Of a DNA stretch of 64,000 bases, positions 1 through 12,200 are shown piece by piece. This stretch comes from Paraphoma chrysanthemicola (lineage: Eukaryota > Ascomycota > Dothideomycetes > Pleosporales > Phaeosphaeriaceae). Positions within the stretch are counted from its first letter, which is position 1. The number at the start of each line of letters is the position of its first letter. The notes beneath the pieces are model-generated. The model was not told the DNA's origin. It made no database searches and saw only the letters and a program-made list of their open reading frames with translations. The position numbers and the translations under genes are program-made. The stretch lies in contig JAGMWG010000008.1 of NCBI GenBank assembly GCA_020744225.1, positions 682,001 to 746,000 of the forward strand, written 5' to 3'.

Positions 1-1
1 T

Positions 2-3000
2 GCCTTCGATCGCCGTTACGCGGACGATGATTCGGACAAAATGGAGAATGACCCGCTCCACCTTTTTACACTAGGCGGCAGTGGGACCAAGAGGAAGAAA
101 CAAACAAAGCTGACCGATGCTTTTGCGAGATCAAAGAGGGTGAAGGCCACTGAGGGCAAGTCGAGAAAGGCACGTCATAGGAGCATGAAGCACCCTCAGG
201 CGAGGAGAGCACTGCTTAGTCCTCCGCCTGCACTCAGCGTAATTGACTTGGATCTATCGCCGTCTAAGCAAGGCGAAGGCGCTCCACAGTTTATTAAACT
301 CGCGAAGCGTCAAGCTCTGCGCAGACCTGATTTGGCTCGACAGAATCCCGGCACAAAGCAAATACGTCTGCACAACGCCGGCGACACGGAGGATGCAAAT
401 TTTGCCCTTCAACAATGGCGACAAGGCCATATCAAACCTAAGGCAAATGTGAAGTCGAAACGACCCAAACCCGCACGTTCACCATTGGCGGACCGAATTG
501 ACAACCAACAAAGTAGTGTACGGCACACACAGGCGGCAGAAAACAAGGCTAGCAATAGTGACCACGTCTCGGTCACGACAAGTCACGCATCGGGTCCGCG
601 ATCAACGCTGGAACGGCCAGCTGCCCTTGGTCTCTTCCAGCGAATCTCCGCCCGAACCACACCATCCGCACGCCATCCCAAGAAGCCCCCGAGATTCAGC
701 AAAGTCCTCGAGCGATCAGCGCGCAGACCACCTCTGCCTTTCAGGACTGGCCAGCTCGAGGGAGATGAAAGTGCCTATGGAGACGGACATCGCAAGTTCG
801 CTTTCGAAAGAGGCTTACGAGGGGTTGATAAACAGCCTCTTATCCTGTCATCCAACAATCACTCCTATATGAACCCCCAGCTGGCACGATTTCTCGCCGA
901 TGACGATGCAGCGTTGCCACCACTGCCTTCCGCGAGGGATATTGGTGAGCACATGGCACACGAGAAGTCGAGGCAAGCCTCTCCAGTCCGACGACGCCTT
1001 ATCAAAAAAAAGAAGCAAGCACACAGAATCGATGTTGAAGCGAGAGAGTATCGACAACCAAGCGAGCCGACTGTCCAGGAGATGATCAACGAGAACCTGC
1101 CCGACCAAGGCGTGGACGAGATAGTGATGCTGGACCAGTTGGCGCTTCAAGGGCTTGGTCCATATGGCACTCGATATCCAACCACTTTCGACGTGGGCTA
1201 CCTTCAAGCCGAGACGTATTTCCACGAGTCAACCATCGTTGGGTCTGGGGACTTACACCGTGCTTTGTCGATTGGCCGACGTCATGGCAGAGATCTTGAC
1301 GAGATTGCTGGATACTGTTCAATCTCTGATGGTGCTATATCCATACGCTGCGGGCCATGGAACGACGAAACCAGCTCTGGCCTACTCCAAATGGCTCAAG
1401 CCGTGGCAATACCACTTCAGCAAGATGCCCTGGCGTTCTCCAGTACGTCTAATCCGGTCACAAAATCAGCAGCTACAGACCACCTTACAGTTTTTCTCCG
1501 AACGTTGATGCGTTACGTTTCTTCTCAACTAAGCTTCTCCGATCCGGTCGATCGGAGGAGTTTCATTGTGAAGATTCACCAGTTGTTGTTCTCACTCTTC
1601 GACCAAGTCTCCGTGGTGTATGCTGCCGCTAGCCAAACGGGGCCGTTTGTAGGCGAGGCCTGTGGATGTATTCGAGTTATGACGCTTATGCTTGTGGTGA
1701 GCTGTCAGGCTGTCGGGATTGCCGCGCACAATGCAGTCGACCCAGCACACCGCTCAGAACTTCTGATGTTGACCCGAAGCATAGCCAAGACCATTACGAC
1801 CCACGTTGTCCGGAAAGGTCTAACTGTGCTTAGCAATTTTCTTGACCAGAACATGCGACACAAAAATCGGCAGAATGGAATCCAAGAAAATGACGTGCTC
1901 GTCCAAGCTGTCGTGGTCTGTATGCACGCTTCGGAATGCATGCCTTCTCCTGGCACTGGCTTTTGGGACTTAGTTGGCCAAGAATTGTCTCCCGGCATCG
2001 CACGCGCTGCACGGCTGCATGACTTTGAGTCGACCTGGGCTATTCTATTCACGTTGCTTCCATTTCATGAGATCGACGTACTGGGCATACCCAGTAAGGA
2101 TCGAAGAGATGCATTCTCAGATGACAATTGGCAATGCATTAGTGCAATGTTGAGGAGACTCTTCGAACTGTACCCGGCTACTTACAGGAAGCACAGCACG
2201 TCCCTCAATGAATACGTACGCGCCACCCTTATGAGGTGCCACAGGCTTATCAGGTACTGGCGTTGGCAGCGCCCCGAACAGATGCTCAATGCTGTCTTCG
2301 ACTTCTTCGGCAAGAACGGGCTCAAGCAACTCCGACGTGAAACAACTAGCGGATCCGTATCATTTCTCGACATAGCATCGACTGAACAAACAACAGTGGT
2401 GGGGCCGAATGAGTGCTCGTTCCACATTGCTTTGAAATGTCTCGCCATGGGCCTTGCTGGAATGCGCAAGACATATACGGAGAAAAAGATGCGCAGCTTT
2501 GTCTTCCGTACCATTCCGAACCACGGAAGGACTTATCCTAAAGACCAGCCACTGGATGAAGAGAGTCTTACGGCGCTTCGAAATCATCATGACCTCCTCT
2601 GCACCTTGTACTGGGCTGCACCTCCAGCATGTCGACCCAAGCTAGACCTCATTCGAGGCTTAATTAACCACGAAACATCTCATCGTGAGGCTTGCCGAGT
2701 AAATGTCCGTGCCTGGGCCAATCTCGCAGCGTTTCAGTTGTCTACTGACGAACCATACACATCTGCGAAGCCCTTCGCATCATGGCACAAGGAGATCATG
2801 CATCAGAGTCTGAAGCAATACCGGCTTGCCAAAACGGAAGCAGACGACTACCTCAAGTCGGGTGTTTTGGATGGTACCACAAATGTATCTGCTGTGATGG
2901 TACGACAGACGATGGAGCGAAACCAGGAGCAAGTCATCGCGACATTGCGTGATTGTATTGCTGGCATGAGGAAGGCTGTCCAATCCGCAAAAGACCCCGA

Positions 3001-4948
3001 GTTCGTCGACTTCTTCCTTGTTGACTCCGATATCATGCACCTGCTTGAGCTACCGCATCTCGAAGATCGTCGTCTAGTCAATGTCTTGAGAGACACGCTA
3101 GCATTATTGCAAGAGTTCTCAAAGTTTCAAAAGGCTCTCTCTCGCCCGCATTTCAGCCAGAACGCAAGCGAAGAGAGTCAGGACTATGGTGACTTTCCGG
3201 ATCTTGACGACTTTGATGAAACGGAGTCTCAGCCCGCCAAGGAGGCGCGAAATCAAGCCAGCCTTGACCTCATCCAGAGTTCACTCTGGCACTTACTGTC
3301 CAACGCCTTCGGAGCAGAGGTCGCGCCAGACGACAATCTACTCATGGAATGTGTCGAGACATGGGTGCTCATTGCGGACGCTACTGTAGCTTCAGGTGCA
3401 CGGTCTTGGTCATACTTCATCGAGTCGTTCAGTCAAGTATCATGGCATCAGTTACGGCACACGGAGCAGACACGCAGATACGGGCCGTACTTCCTTGCCA
3501 CTCTCATTCAGTGCGATCCTACTGCCTATGAAGAACATCGCCATGATTTCATCACGGTTTTGGTTCTTTCACTCGTTGACCGAGAGTCATTGCTTCGCTT
3601 TCAGCACCGCCTCTTATATGCTATTGCTCAAACCGACCAAGATCATCCTCTCATGAAAAACCTGCCTTTCTTCAGAAGTCTAGAGGATGGCGCCTGGGAT
3701 ATCACAGCCGATAGTGTCCGCTCGCGTCGCTTAGCGGTTGTTTCAAGTATGTTATCGAACATGCGAGACGATCTTCATCATGCTGTCAGACATGATACAG
3801 CACGCGCTTCCGAAGTAAAGAGATCGTACGCAGCACTCCTCAAAGAGCTCATGATGAGGATGAAGACCAACTACCAGCAATTACAACAAGGTACCACAGT
3901 CACTGGTGCCTATGTTGAGTTCGTACAGAAGATCGTCCAATTTCTCAAGCAGTACACTGGCGATATATGTCCCGTTCTGCCCTTCTTCACGGATTCGGTC
4001 GCCTTCCCGTTGCCATCAACCGACCCTACATACGTTGTGGGACGTCTGTGTGGGTACGCACCCAAGGTAATGGAGCCGGGCACTGCGAAACAATTGTCGG
4101 TCTTCATCCAAACAGTCGCCCAGCAAGCCGCGGCAGACAATCAACAGTTGTATCTTGTGAACCAGCTTACCACCGCATTATGCTCAGAAGAAGCACCCGC
4201 TGCTGATCGAGTAGCACTTCGGTCGATCCTCCTTCAAGGCATTTTTCCGGCATATCTAGAAGAAGCGTTCGCGTCAAGTGCGACACTACTCATTGCTCGG
4301 CCAGTATTGCAATCGCTACGGCCTATTTTAGACACCATGATCTACGATCTACACATCCACCAGCCAGAGAGCGTGGCAGCAATTGTTGGCACTATCGTAG
4401 CAGTCTCACATGCCTTCATCCGAGGCACTGAGCATCTGAAGACAACGCCTATGCTCTTCGAGGATCCTCAAATACTCTCGGCACTAACATACATGCTTGA
4501 GGCGATGTGCTCTGTTGTACCCGTCCTCGAATACGTCTGCAGCCGAAGTACACCAACCGCGAAGGGTATCAAACCTTCACACATCATGTACATGGAGCAA
4601 TTCAGCATATACGTCGCTGAGACGGTCCACAATATGGTACCTCACACCACGCCATACTACGGAGGTAACGCGCACGCCACACTTACAGACTCGTACACAA
4701 GTCTCTTGGCCTTTTGCAAACGAGGCCTAGACGACAGTGTCAAAGCAAACTGGAGCGAACGAGGAGGAGCCATTTGGTTTGGCCAGGGCCAAGCGAAGCG
4801 AGAAGTTGTGTTGGACATCGGCAGCGTGGAGGAAGAGAGAGCACGCTTGGACACTGCCATTGAAACATTCCATGGCGTGCTGCGCAATGTTTACGAAGAC
4901 GGATCTGAACAAGGAGGAGTAACAAGTGAAGCGGACGTTGTTGTTTAG
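2..4948 (+). CDS. mms22: Mms22/Mus7-family replication-fork repair protein, 5' partial
   Basis: Large uninterrupted frame of about 1648 residues ending in TAG at 4946-4948. The first ATG in the window is at 41, but the same frame is open back to base 2, so the gene probably starts upstream and this is a 5'-partial copy. Mms22/Mus7 is the substrate-recruiting subunit of the Rtt101-Mms1 cullin ligase in yeast, acting in the nucleus on damaged or stalled replication forks. The N-terminal ~300 residues are basic, Pro/Ser-rich and look disordered. A motif reading LQGLGPYGTRYPTTFDV near residue 385, and a helical C-terminal half with a DRESLLRFQHRL segment, resemble fungal Mus7 proteins as I remember them. 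QTKLTDAF at nt 101-124 is close to a PCNA-interacting box. No intron is needed. The family call rests on remembered similarity, not a search. Confidence 0.8.
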   Translation, partial: AFDRRYADDDSDKMENDPLHLFTLGGSGTKRKKQTKLTDAFARSKRVKATEGKSRKARHRSMKHPQARRALLSPPPALSVIDLDLSPSKQGEGAPQFIKLAKRQALRRPDLARQNPGTKQIRLHNAGDTEDANFALQQWRQGHIKPKANVKSKRPKPARSPLADRIDNQQSSVRHTQAAENKASNSDHVSVTTSHASGPRSTLERPAALGLFQRISARTTPSARHPKKPPRFSKVLERSARRPPLPFRTGQLEGDESAYGDGHRKFAFERGLRGVDKQPLILSSNNHSYMNPQLARFLADDDAALPPLPSARDIGEHMAHEKSRQASPVRRRLIKKKKQAHRIDVEAREYRQPSEPTVQEMINENLPDQGVDEIVMLDQLALQGLGPYGTRYPTTFDVGYLQAETYFHESTIVGSGDLHRALSIGRRHGRDLDEIAGYCSISDGAISIRCGPWNDETSSGLLQMAQAVAIPLQQDALAFSSTSNPVTKSAATDHLTVFLRTLMRYVSSQLSFSDPVDRRSFIVKIHQLLFSLFDQVSVVYAAASQTGPFVGEACGCIRVMTLMLVVSCQAVGIAAHNAVDPAHRSELLMLTRSIAKTITTHVVRKGLTVLSNFLDQNMRHKNRQNGIQENDVLVQAVVVCMHASECMPSPGTGFWDLVGQELSPGIARAARLHDFESTWAILFTLLPFHEIDVLGIPSKDRRDAFSDDNWQCISAMLRRLFELYPATYRKHSTSLNEYVRATLMRCHRLIRYWRWQRPEQMLNAVFDFFGKNGLKQLRRETTSGSVSFLDIASTEQTTVVGPNECSFHIALKCLAMGLAGMRKTYTEKKMRSFVFRTIPNHGRTYPKDQPLDEESLTALRNHHDLLCTLYWAAPPACRPKLDLIRGLINHETSHREACRVNVRAWANLAAFQLSTDEPYTSAKPFASWHKEIMHQSLKQYRLAKTEADDYLKSGVLDGTTNVSAVMVRQTMERNQEQVIATLRDCIAGMRKAVQSAKDPEFVDFFLVDSDIMHLLELPHLEDRRLVNVLRDTLALLQEFSKFQKALSRPHFSQNASEESQDYGDFPDLDDFDETESQPAKEARNQASLDLIQSSLWHLLSNAFGAEVAPDDNLLMECVETWVLIADATVASGARSWSYFIESFSQVSWHQLRHTEQTRRYGPYFLATLIQCDPTAYEEHRHDFITVLVLSLVDRESLLRFQHRLLYAIAQTDQDHPLMKNLPFFRSLEDGAWDITADSVRSRRLAVVSSMLSNMRDDLHHAVRHDTARASEVKRSYAALLKELMMRMKTNYQQLQQGTTVTGAYVEFVQKIVQFLKQYTGDICPVLPFFTDSVAFPLPSTDPTYVVGRLCGYAPKVMEPGTAKQLSVFIQTVAQQAAADNQQLYLVNQLTTALCSEEAPAADRVALRSILLQGIFPAYLEEAFASSATLLIARPVLQSLRPILDTMIYDLHIHQPESVAAIVGTIVAVSHAFIRGTEHLKTTPMLFEDPQILSALTYMLEAMCSVVPVLEYVCSRSTPTAKGIKPSHIMYMEQFSIYVAETVHNMVPHTTPYYGGNAHATLTDSYTSLLAFCKRGLDDSVKANWSERGGAIWFGQGQAKREVVLDIGSVEEERARLDTAIETFHGVLRNVYEDGSEQGGVTSEADVVV

Positions 4949-6583
4949 CTTCTTTTTTGCGTCGATTTAGCGGCATTCAAGGCGTTTTTGGTAACCTCAG
5001 CATAGCGAGTTGCAAAAGGAACGCGATGATGAAGTATGGAACGAGATGTTGCATCTCTCATGTTCTTGTCTAGAAGATCACTCAATGTATGTTCTGATAA
5101 GAAATATCGAATTGCGTGAGTAATTGAAATAATCCAAAATACAACACATCTCTCTTCCCGCCTCCTCCTCCTTTCATACCATCCCAACAACATTCCTCCA
5201 TACCTAAACTACGATCCCAACAATCCTCGTAACTTCCTCCTTCCTTTTACCCAGCGCAGCATAAACTTCACCTCCCGACTCGACCTTCATTCCTACCTGC
5301 GCCGACAGTCCCCTCCACGGCAGATCCAGTAAATCCTCCGTCCCCAGCCGGACTTTGAACTGCGCAATTCCATGCGCAACTAGTCTCACACCGCACTCAA
5401 AACCATCATACGCTCGCAGGCGCTCGAGGAAGAATGCGCGTCAGAATGCTGCAAGAGGAAATCCTGATAAGGTACAGCGAGCAAATGGTGCTAGCGAACT
5501 GATCCTCAGAGTGAACATTGCAATTGCCACAGTGCATGACAATCAGTGGCGCCAATCTGTCTCATTCACCTCTTGGTACAACATAGGAAGTTGTTGAGAA
5601 TCTCTCGAGCTGGGTGGACGGTGCGGTCGCGTACATTTCTTGCATCTTATGTCAACGTCTGTCTTTCTGGGAATTTTCAATCGTGTCAAGCTCAGGTATG
5701 GTGAAATGTCTCCAGGCCAAAGCTTTTTGGGAAGAGACTGAGCTCCATGGTAGATTCGCCTCTTCGCCATAAAGCCTATATCGCACATTGGCACATGTAG
5801 TGGGCAATGAAGTCTTTGGACTACTGACAGTGCCATCTTGATTTTTCTTATTCATGCTGCGAAGGCGCTCGACCGGACTGTATGTCAACTGCGAGAGTTT
5901 TGGTGCGCTGTATAATTTGCGCCCTCGTCGACTTCATCGTACTCATCTGTCAATATGTAGAGTAGCAGAGTTCGCTCGCTTATACCACAGAAGCAGGTGG
6001 AAGAAGTGACAACAACAGAGAGTTGGGAAGGAATACGAGGACTACGACTCATTGGTTTGACGCATTCCGCGGTCTCCGCCTTCGCCCGCCTCCACGAACG
6101 GTGCTTGTTATCGGCAAAGAATGTCGGGGCCGGATGGTAATTTGTAGCTTTTGACAGGTTGTCGAACCACCGGTTCCGAGTTGTCCGTGCATACGGAGCT
6201 TGTGCAGGCGCTTCCGAATGCGGGGAAGGCTGGAGAAGTTCGAGACCTCCCCCACAATCCGTCCGCCACGAAATACAAGGTGGTCCCCAGAGCGAAAGGT
6301 GCTTGCACATTCGATATTTTGTACTTGAATCATATTCCTAACGAGGGTGACAGGCTAGACTAGCGCGTCATCAAGATGGCTCTGCTCTCCATTGGTTCAC
6401 TGGTCGTGGGTCTCAGTGTCTGGGTCCTAGCAAGTAGTGATTGCTGCATCTCCACATACCGATGACATTCATACATTTCGTCGAGATGGCCACCACCATA
6501 ACTTATGATCTTTCATTGGTGCTTTCGTCTACTGAGTCGCTTGTGTTGTCTACTTTCTTGCCCACTCTGGCAGCGCTCTCGTT
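4949..6583. other. Intergenic stretch between mms22 and the P450
   Basis: About 1.6 kb without a convincing gene. Pyrimidine-rich tracts lie at about 5150-5200. A short minus-strand frame at 5207-5440 is listed separately as a possible relic. The other open frames here have unlike-protein composition and no recognisable motif. The last 200 bases before 6584 should hold the P450 promoter. Confidence 0.6.
5207..5440 (-). pseudogene. Possible 3'-terminal coding relic, unidentified
   Basis: A minus-strand frame of about 77 codons runs from just after a TGA (5443-5441) to a stop near 5207. It has a balanced, protein-like composition (for example RLRAYDGFECGVRLVAHG, then MKVESGGEVYAALGK). No ATG opens it. 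A textbook 3' splice site (pyrimidine tract plus TTGCAG) lies a few bases upstream of the TGA. That arrangement suits the last exon of a decayed minus-strand gene. I do not recognise the family, and chance cannot be excluded at this length. Confidence 0.25.
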
Positions 6584-8201
6584 ATGACAACTTACTATCT
6601 TCTTTCGGCGTTTGCGTTGGCACTGGTGGCATATGCTTTCAAGGTAAATCTACTGGCGAATCTTCTGAAGTACGCTGAATATGATGCAAGCTTCTCTGGA
6701 TTGGTCTCACGTCGTCCACTTCCAAACTACCCGGCACATGGCACTCGAAATACACCAACCTTGCTGTTCGCTACCACACGCTATCGGGTCGTCGAATATT
6801 CTACGTGGATGATTTACATCGTAGATACGGAGGCGTGGTCCGTATAGCACCTAATGAGGTTGCTGTTGCAGACCTGGCAGGTGTGTCGCAAATCCACAAG
6901 ATCGGATCTGGGTTCTTGAAGTCACCCTTCTATGCCAACCTCACGCCAACCCGAGAGCCTGGAATTTTTGCTATGCGCGATCCACATGCACATGCCGCCA
7001 GACGAAAGCTCTTCGCTCGCGCCTTCAGTAACTCTAGCTTGAGAGCCAATTGGGAACTAGAAGTTAGAAAGAAAGCCGAAGCCGCAGTGCGAAGAATTAA
7101 GCAGGATGCGGCTGGCTCAAAACAGGGTGCAGATGTTCTCAAATGGTGGACACTTCTTGCAACAGACGTCATCGCGCATCTAAGCTTCGGAGAGAGCTTC
7201 AATATGCTTGAGCTAGGACAGGTAATCTTGATGACTCTCGCACATATCAGCTTCCTTCAGTTTGACACTAATACGTGGGCAGCAAACTCCATACATTGAC
7301 GCGCTGCAGTCTGCGCTACTCGGAGGCGTGCTGCGCGCCGAGATGCCAATTGCGCACACTGTCCTTAGATATACACCAAATAAGCGCGCCCAACAGATCG
7401 CCACAGCCGATGATGTCGTGTATGACTATGGTGCTTACGCCATTCGAAATATGCGCAGCGGCAACGGGAATGCTCTGAATCTATTTGGGCAAATGCTGGC
7501 AGCTAGCGAAGAGAAAGTATCACTGACTGACAAGGATGTCCGAGAAGAGGCTGGCAATCTCATTGTTGCCGGATCGGATACTACTGCTGTGACACTCACT
7601 TACCTTGTATGGGCAGTTCTCAAGCAGCCGGAGCTTCAAGCTATGTTGGAGGAAGAGGTGGGAACACTTAGTGACAACCTAACTATGGCAGAGCTGGAGG
7701 CTGCCCCGATCATGAACAGTGTTATTGAGGAGACCCTCAGACTCTATGGGGCTGCACCCGGCGCATTACCACGCACTGTACCCACCCAAGGCTTGAGTGT
7801 GGGCGGCTTTCACTTACCAGCTGGTGTGGAGGTTAGCACTCAAGCATATACCAATCATCGAGATCCACTAGTATTTCCGGATCCACTACGGTACGTGACC
7901 CCGTTCCTCAGCTGTAGCTCCAGCAGAGTCTTACAATATTGTCAGCTTTGATGGCTTCCGGTTCCTAGAGAAGTCCAAGATGTCTGCTCAACAGAAGGCG
8001 GCATATATGCCGTTTGGTGGCGGTTCTCGGGTGTGTATAGGGTTGCATCTTGCCAATATGGAACTACGCCTGGGTACAGCACTTTTCTTCAGGCAGTGCC
8101 GTGGTGCGAGGCTCGGTGAGAACATGAAGGATGAGATGATGGAGATGGACAACAGGTTTCTGATCTCTCCGAAAGGGCACTGCTGTTATGTGACGCTATG
8201 A
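6584..8201 (+). CDS. Cytochrome P450 monooxygenase
   Basis: Four exons: 6584-6643, 6691-7221, 7283-7890 and 7946-8201, joined by introns of 47, 61 and 55 nt, give a 484-residue protein. The apparent frame change near 6690 is resolved by the first intron. It then reads LPGTWHSKYTNL, followed by GRRIFYVDDLHRRYG and VVRIAPNEV, the usual fungal P450 N-terminal region after a membrane anchor (residues 1-20). The I-helix motif AGSDTT is at 293-298, the ExxR pair is E347/R350, FDGFRF follows at 401-406, and the haem loop FGGGSRVC carries the cysteine ligand C430. It should be an ER-anchored haem-thiolate monooxygenase using a P450 reductase. The substrate cannot be inferred. No polyketide synthase, NRPS or terpene cyclase lies nearby, so a secondary-metabolite role has no contextual support. 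Confidence 0.93.
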
Positions 8202-9256
8202 CAAATCCACATGTCGTTATGTACTTACTGGAGCACGACGTTTATATACATCCGTATGGAAGGGAATCTAAGTCAACAATGAGAGAAGATCTTCGCATTG
8301 CATCAATGACCAGCGACATGATCAAACGTGTACGCTTGGCCAGAGTAGCAACTGTGATTCTGGTGCTTGCGGCGCGTCGTCTCGAACCACTAGTCAGCTA
8401 ATTCACTTGTTTTTGTGTTACCTGCCAACCGTGTGAACTTGATAAGGAGGACCAAAAGCTATAATATCGCAATGTCAAACAGCCAGAATAGTATTCAAAG
8501 CGCGAAGTAAGATGTGGAAATTCATCGTAATGTTGCCGAGGTCTGATAAACTCTTCTTTTGATCCGGTGCGGAAATGATCGATGCTTGACTAGCTAGCGC
8601 ATTTCCTCGAACGCTTTTCCAACCGGAGAAGTGGGGTGTGGCCGGTGGCCAAGCGGAGGCATAGGAAATATGATGTCAATCATAGACTGCCAATTTCTGG
8701 CTCGAACGCGGAAGCATGTGTATCAAGTTGCCAACAACAGATAGCTTGGAAGTGAAGAAAGCGACTTCTGGTCGGCGCTTGTGTCGAGGGTGGTGGCTTC
8801 GGTCTCGGTAAAGCACAAACCTAGCGTAAGACCACCCACCGATGGCCCTGTCCGTCTCCACGTTTCCGTCCTCAGTGAGTATTCTACATCCTTGCCGACA
8901 AGACTCTTGATGCTCTTCGAAATTCCTAATCAGGATCTATCCGGCGTCTACCTAACGCCAAACCGCAGACCTTCCGCCTCGTTCATGACCCGCGCACTTT
9001 TACCCGGCGCTCGGTTCTCGGTGGTATCCGCCCGTTCAGGGAATATAGGATTCCACCATTTGCAAGCCTCAAAGCTTCCCTGCGCCCCGCAACGGCGATG
9101 CATTTCATCATAACTTCACGTTAGTGTGCTTGTCGCAATATGCAGGGTCTGGGGTACCTACCACAGGTGGTTCCTGCATCAGATTACTACAAAATGTCCG
9201 ACTGAACGGCCACAACGTTCATTGGCGTCCACTTCGATCTTCCATCTATCAACAAG
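8202..9256. other. Intergenic, P450 to beta-galactosidase
   Basis: About 1.05 kb between two plus-strand genes. It should hold the P450 3' end and the beta-galactosidase promoter. I see no convincing coding frame. The short open frames at 8198-8401 and 8781-9113 lack protein-like features. Confidence 0.6.
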
Positions 9257-12200
9257 ATGAGGGCCTTTCAAAGGCTGTCCTGGCTATCAGCCCTGTCTTT
9301 GCTTACCTCCGTTCCTGAGAGCATCGGAGTCAACGCACAAAACAATTCGCTTGGCAATTGGCCTTTGCACGACAATGGCCTGAACCAGGTTGTACAATGG
9401 GACCACTACAGCTTCAAGGTTAATGGCAAGAGGTTGTTCGTCTTTAGTGGCGAGATTCATTATTGGCGCATCCCTGTTCCGGAAGTCTGGGAAGATCTCC
9501 TCGAAAAGATCAAAGCCTCGGGTTTCACGGCCTTTGCATTTTACGGTAATTGGGGCTACCACAGCGCCAACAACCACACGACAGATTTCGAGACCGGTGC
9601 CCACGACTTTACGAAACTGTTCGAAATCGCGAAGAGAGTCGGTCTCTATGTCATTACCCGTCCCGGACCGTACGTCAATGCCGAAGCCAATGCTGGAGGC
9701 TTTCCCCTGTGGGTCACCACCGGAGCCTACGGCGCGTTGCGCAACAACGATAGTCGGTATCTCGAAGCTTTGGACCCATACTTTTCCGAGTTCTCGACCC
9801 GCACGAAGGAGCACCAGATAACGAATGGCGGCAATGCGTTAGTCTACCAGATTGAGAATGAGTATGGCGAGCAATGGAAGGACCGAACGAACAAAATTCC
9901 AAACGCACCTGCTGGTGCATACATGGCCGCTTTGGAGGACTCTGCGCGAGCTAATGGAATCGATATTCCGTTGATCCACAACGATCCGAACATGAACACT
10001 AAGTCTTGGTCTAAGGATTATGCGCCTGGAGCCGTTGGCAACGTCGATGTTGCTGGCCTCGACAGTTATCCATCCTGCTGGTCGTGCAATCTGGCAGAGT
10101 GCACAGGCACAAACGGCAAATACGTGTAAGTACAATTCAATGCAATACAAAATTTGAGTCTTGCTAACGAGGAATAGTGCGTATCAAGTCATCGACTACT
10201 ACGATCACTTCGTAGAGGTATCTCCAACGCAGCCAAGCTTCTTTCCAGAATTCCAAGGCGGATCCTATAATCCTTGGGGTGGCCCTGAGGGCGGCTGTCC
10301 AGGTGATATTGGTGCAGACTTTGCGAACATGTAAGTGTCAAAGCAAGATTTTGAATTAGATTCCTGCTAATCCAAGATAGCTTCTACCGTAACTTGGTCG
10401 CCCAACGTGTCACTGCGATCAGTTTATACATGATGTTTGGTGGTACTAATTGGGGCGCTATCGCTGCTCCGGTACGTACACTCCCAGCCTAAGCATATCA
10501 TTACAAGGCTAATCGAATCTAAAGGTTGTTGCGACATCATATGACTACAGCAGTCCGATCAGCGAGAGCCGTAAGATCGATAGCAAGTTCTACGAGACGA
10601 AGAATCTTGCGCTCTTCACTCGCGTGGCGGACGATCTCACCGTTACCAACCGTCTTGGTAACAACACCGGATACTCCACAAACTCTGCTGTTGAAGCTAG
10701 TGAGCTTCGCAACCCCATCACAAATGCCGCTTTCTACGTTACCATTCACGAGTATTCACCGTCGTCTACCGTAGAGTCTTTCAAGCTCCGTGTCAGCACT
10801 TCTGTTGGCAACCTAACGATCCCCCAGCACGGCGGATCGATCGTCCTCAACGGTCATCAATCTAAAATCCTGGTTACGGATTTTGCTATCGGCAAACAGA
10901 AGCTGACCTACTCCACGGCCGAGGTTCTTACCTACGCCATCGTTGATGGCAAACCTGTAGTGATCCTGACTGCGGGCACCGGCGAGTCGGTTGAATTCCA
11001 CGTTAAGGGTGCTAAGCGTGGCACTATTGTTGGCAAGGGAGCAGGATCCAATGCGACCTTCTACCAGGAAGCGCACGGTCTAACTACCAACATTGCAAGC
11101 ATATCTGGCTTGAGCGTCTACGAGTTCGACAATGACGTCAAAATAATTGTTGCGGACAAGCCGACTGCATACCTTTTCTGGGCACCCAATCTGTCCAATG
11201 ATCCATTCGCGCCAGTCGATCAGTCTGTCCTTGTCCAAGGACCGTATCTTGTCCGAAGTGTCAGTAAGGATAGAGACGTTCTTGCACTGAAGGGCGACAT
11301 TTTGAAGACCACCGCGATCGAAGTCTTTGCTAGCAAGCACGTAAACAAACTTTCCTGGAACGGACAGAGGCTGCACACTTCGCGCACCAAGTACGGCAGT
11401 CTGAAGGCGACTGTTGCTGCTTTCAATGGAACCATCAAGCTACCCGCACTCGATACCTGGAAGGTACAAGATACACTCCCAGAGAGGCTTCCATCATATG
11501 ATGACAGTGGTGCTGCCTGGGTTACCGCCGACCATCTTACCACTCCAAACCCTACTAAGCCTGAAACGCTCCCGGTGCTGTACGTGGACGAGTATGGCTT
11601 CCACAACAGCTTCCACCTCTTCCGTGGATACTTTAACGGCGCAGCGACTGGTGTCAAGCTCAACGTACAGGGTGGTCTCGCTTTCGGCTGGTCTGCCTGG
11701 CTCAATGGCCAATTCTTAGGCTCGTTCCTTGGAAACACATCTCTCGCTGCCGGAGCCATGACACTGTCTTTCGGCAACACCACGCTCAAAACCAACGGAA
11801 CAAACGTTCTGCTCGTCGCGCAAGACAACACCGGCCACGACCTCCGCTCCGACGCCGTCAAGCCTCGCGGTATTCTCGGCGCGACTCTCACTGGCGCGAA
11901 CTTTACCAAATGGAAGATCGCCGGTGAAGCTGGTGGCGAAGAAGTACAACTCGACCCTATCCGTGGACCTTTGAGCGAAGGCGGTCTCACAGCTGAGCGT
12001 CTCGGTTGGCACCTTGCTGGCTTCGACGACTCTGCATGGAACGCCAGCTCGCCATCTACCGGCTTTGCCGGAGCCGGTATCAATTTCTACCGCACCGTTG
12101 TACCCCTAGACGTTCCTGCCGAGCTTGACGCTTCTTTCGCATTCGTGCTCAATGCGCCTGCTTCGCAGCACATCAGGGTGCAGCTGTTTGTCAACGGATA

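Noticed and set aside
6584..6847. Apparent frameshift in the P450 N-terminal region
   Set aside because: A 47-nt intron (6644-6690) with GT/AG ends restores one frame and the expected proline-rich region, so there is no frameshift.
11220..12083. 287-codon open frame on the minus strand opposite the beta-galactosidase gene
   Set aside because: It lies fully antisense to a clear GH35 coding exon. Its composition (Ser/Pro/Arg-rich) is that of a codon-bias shadow.
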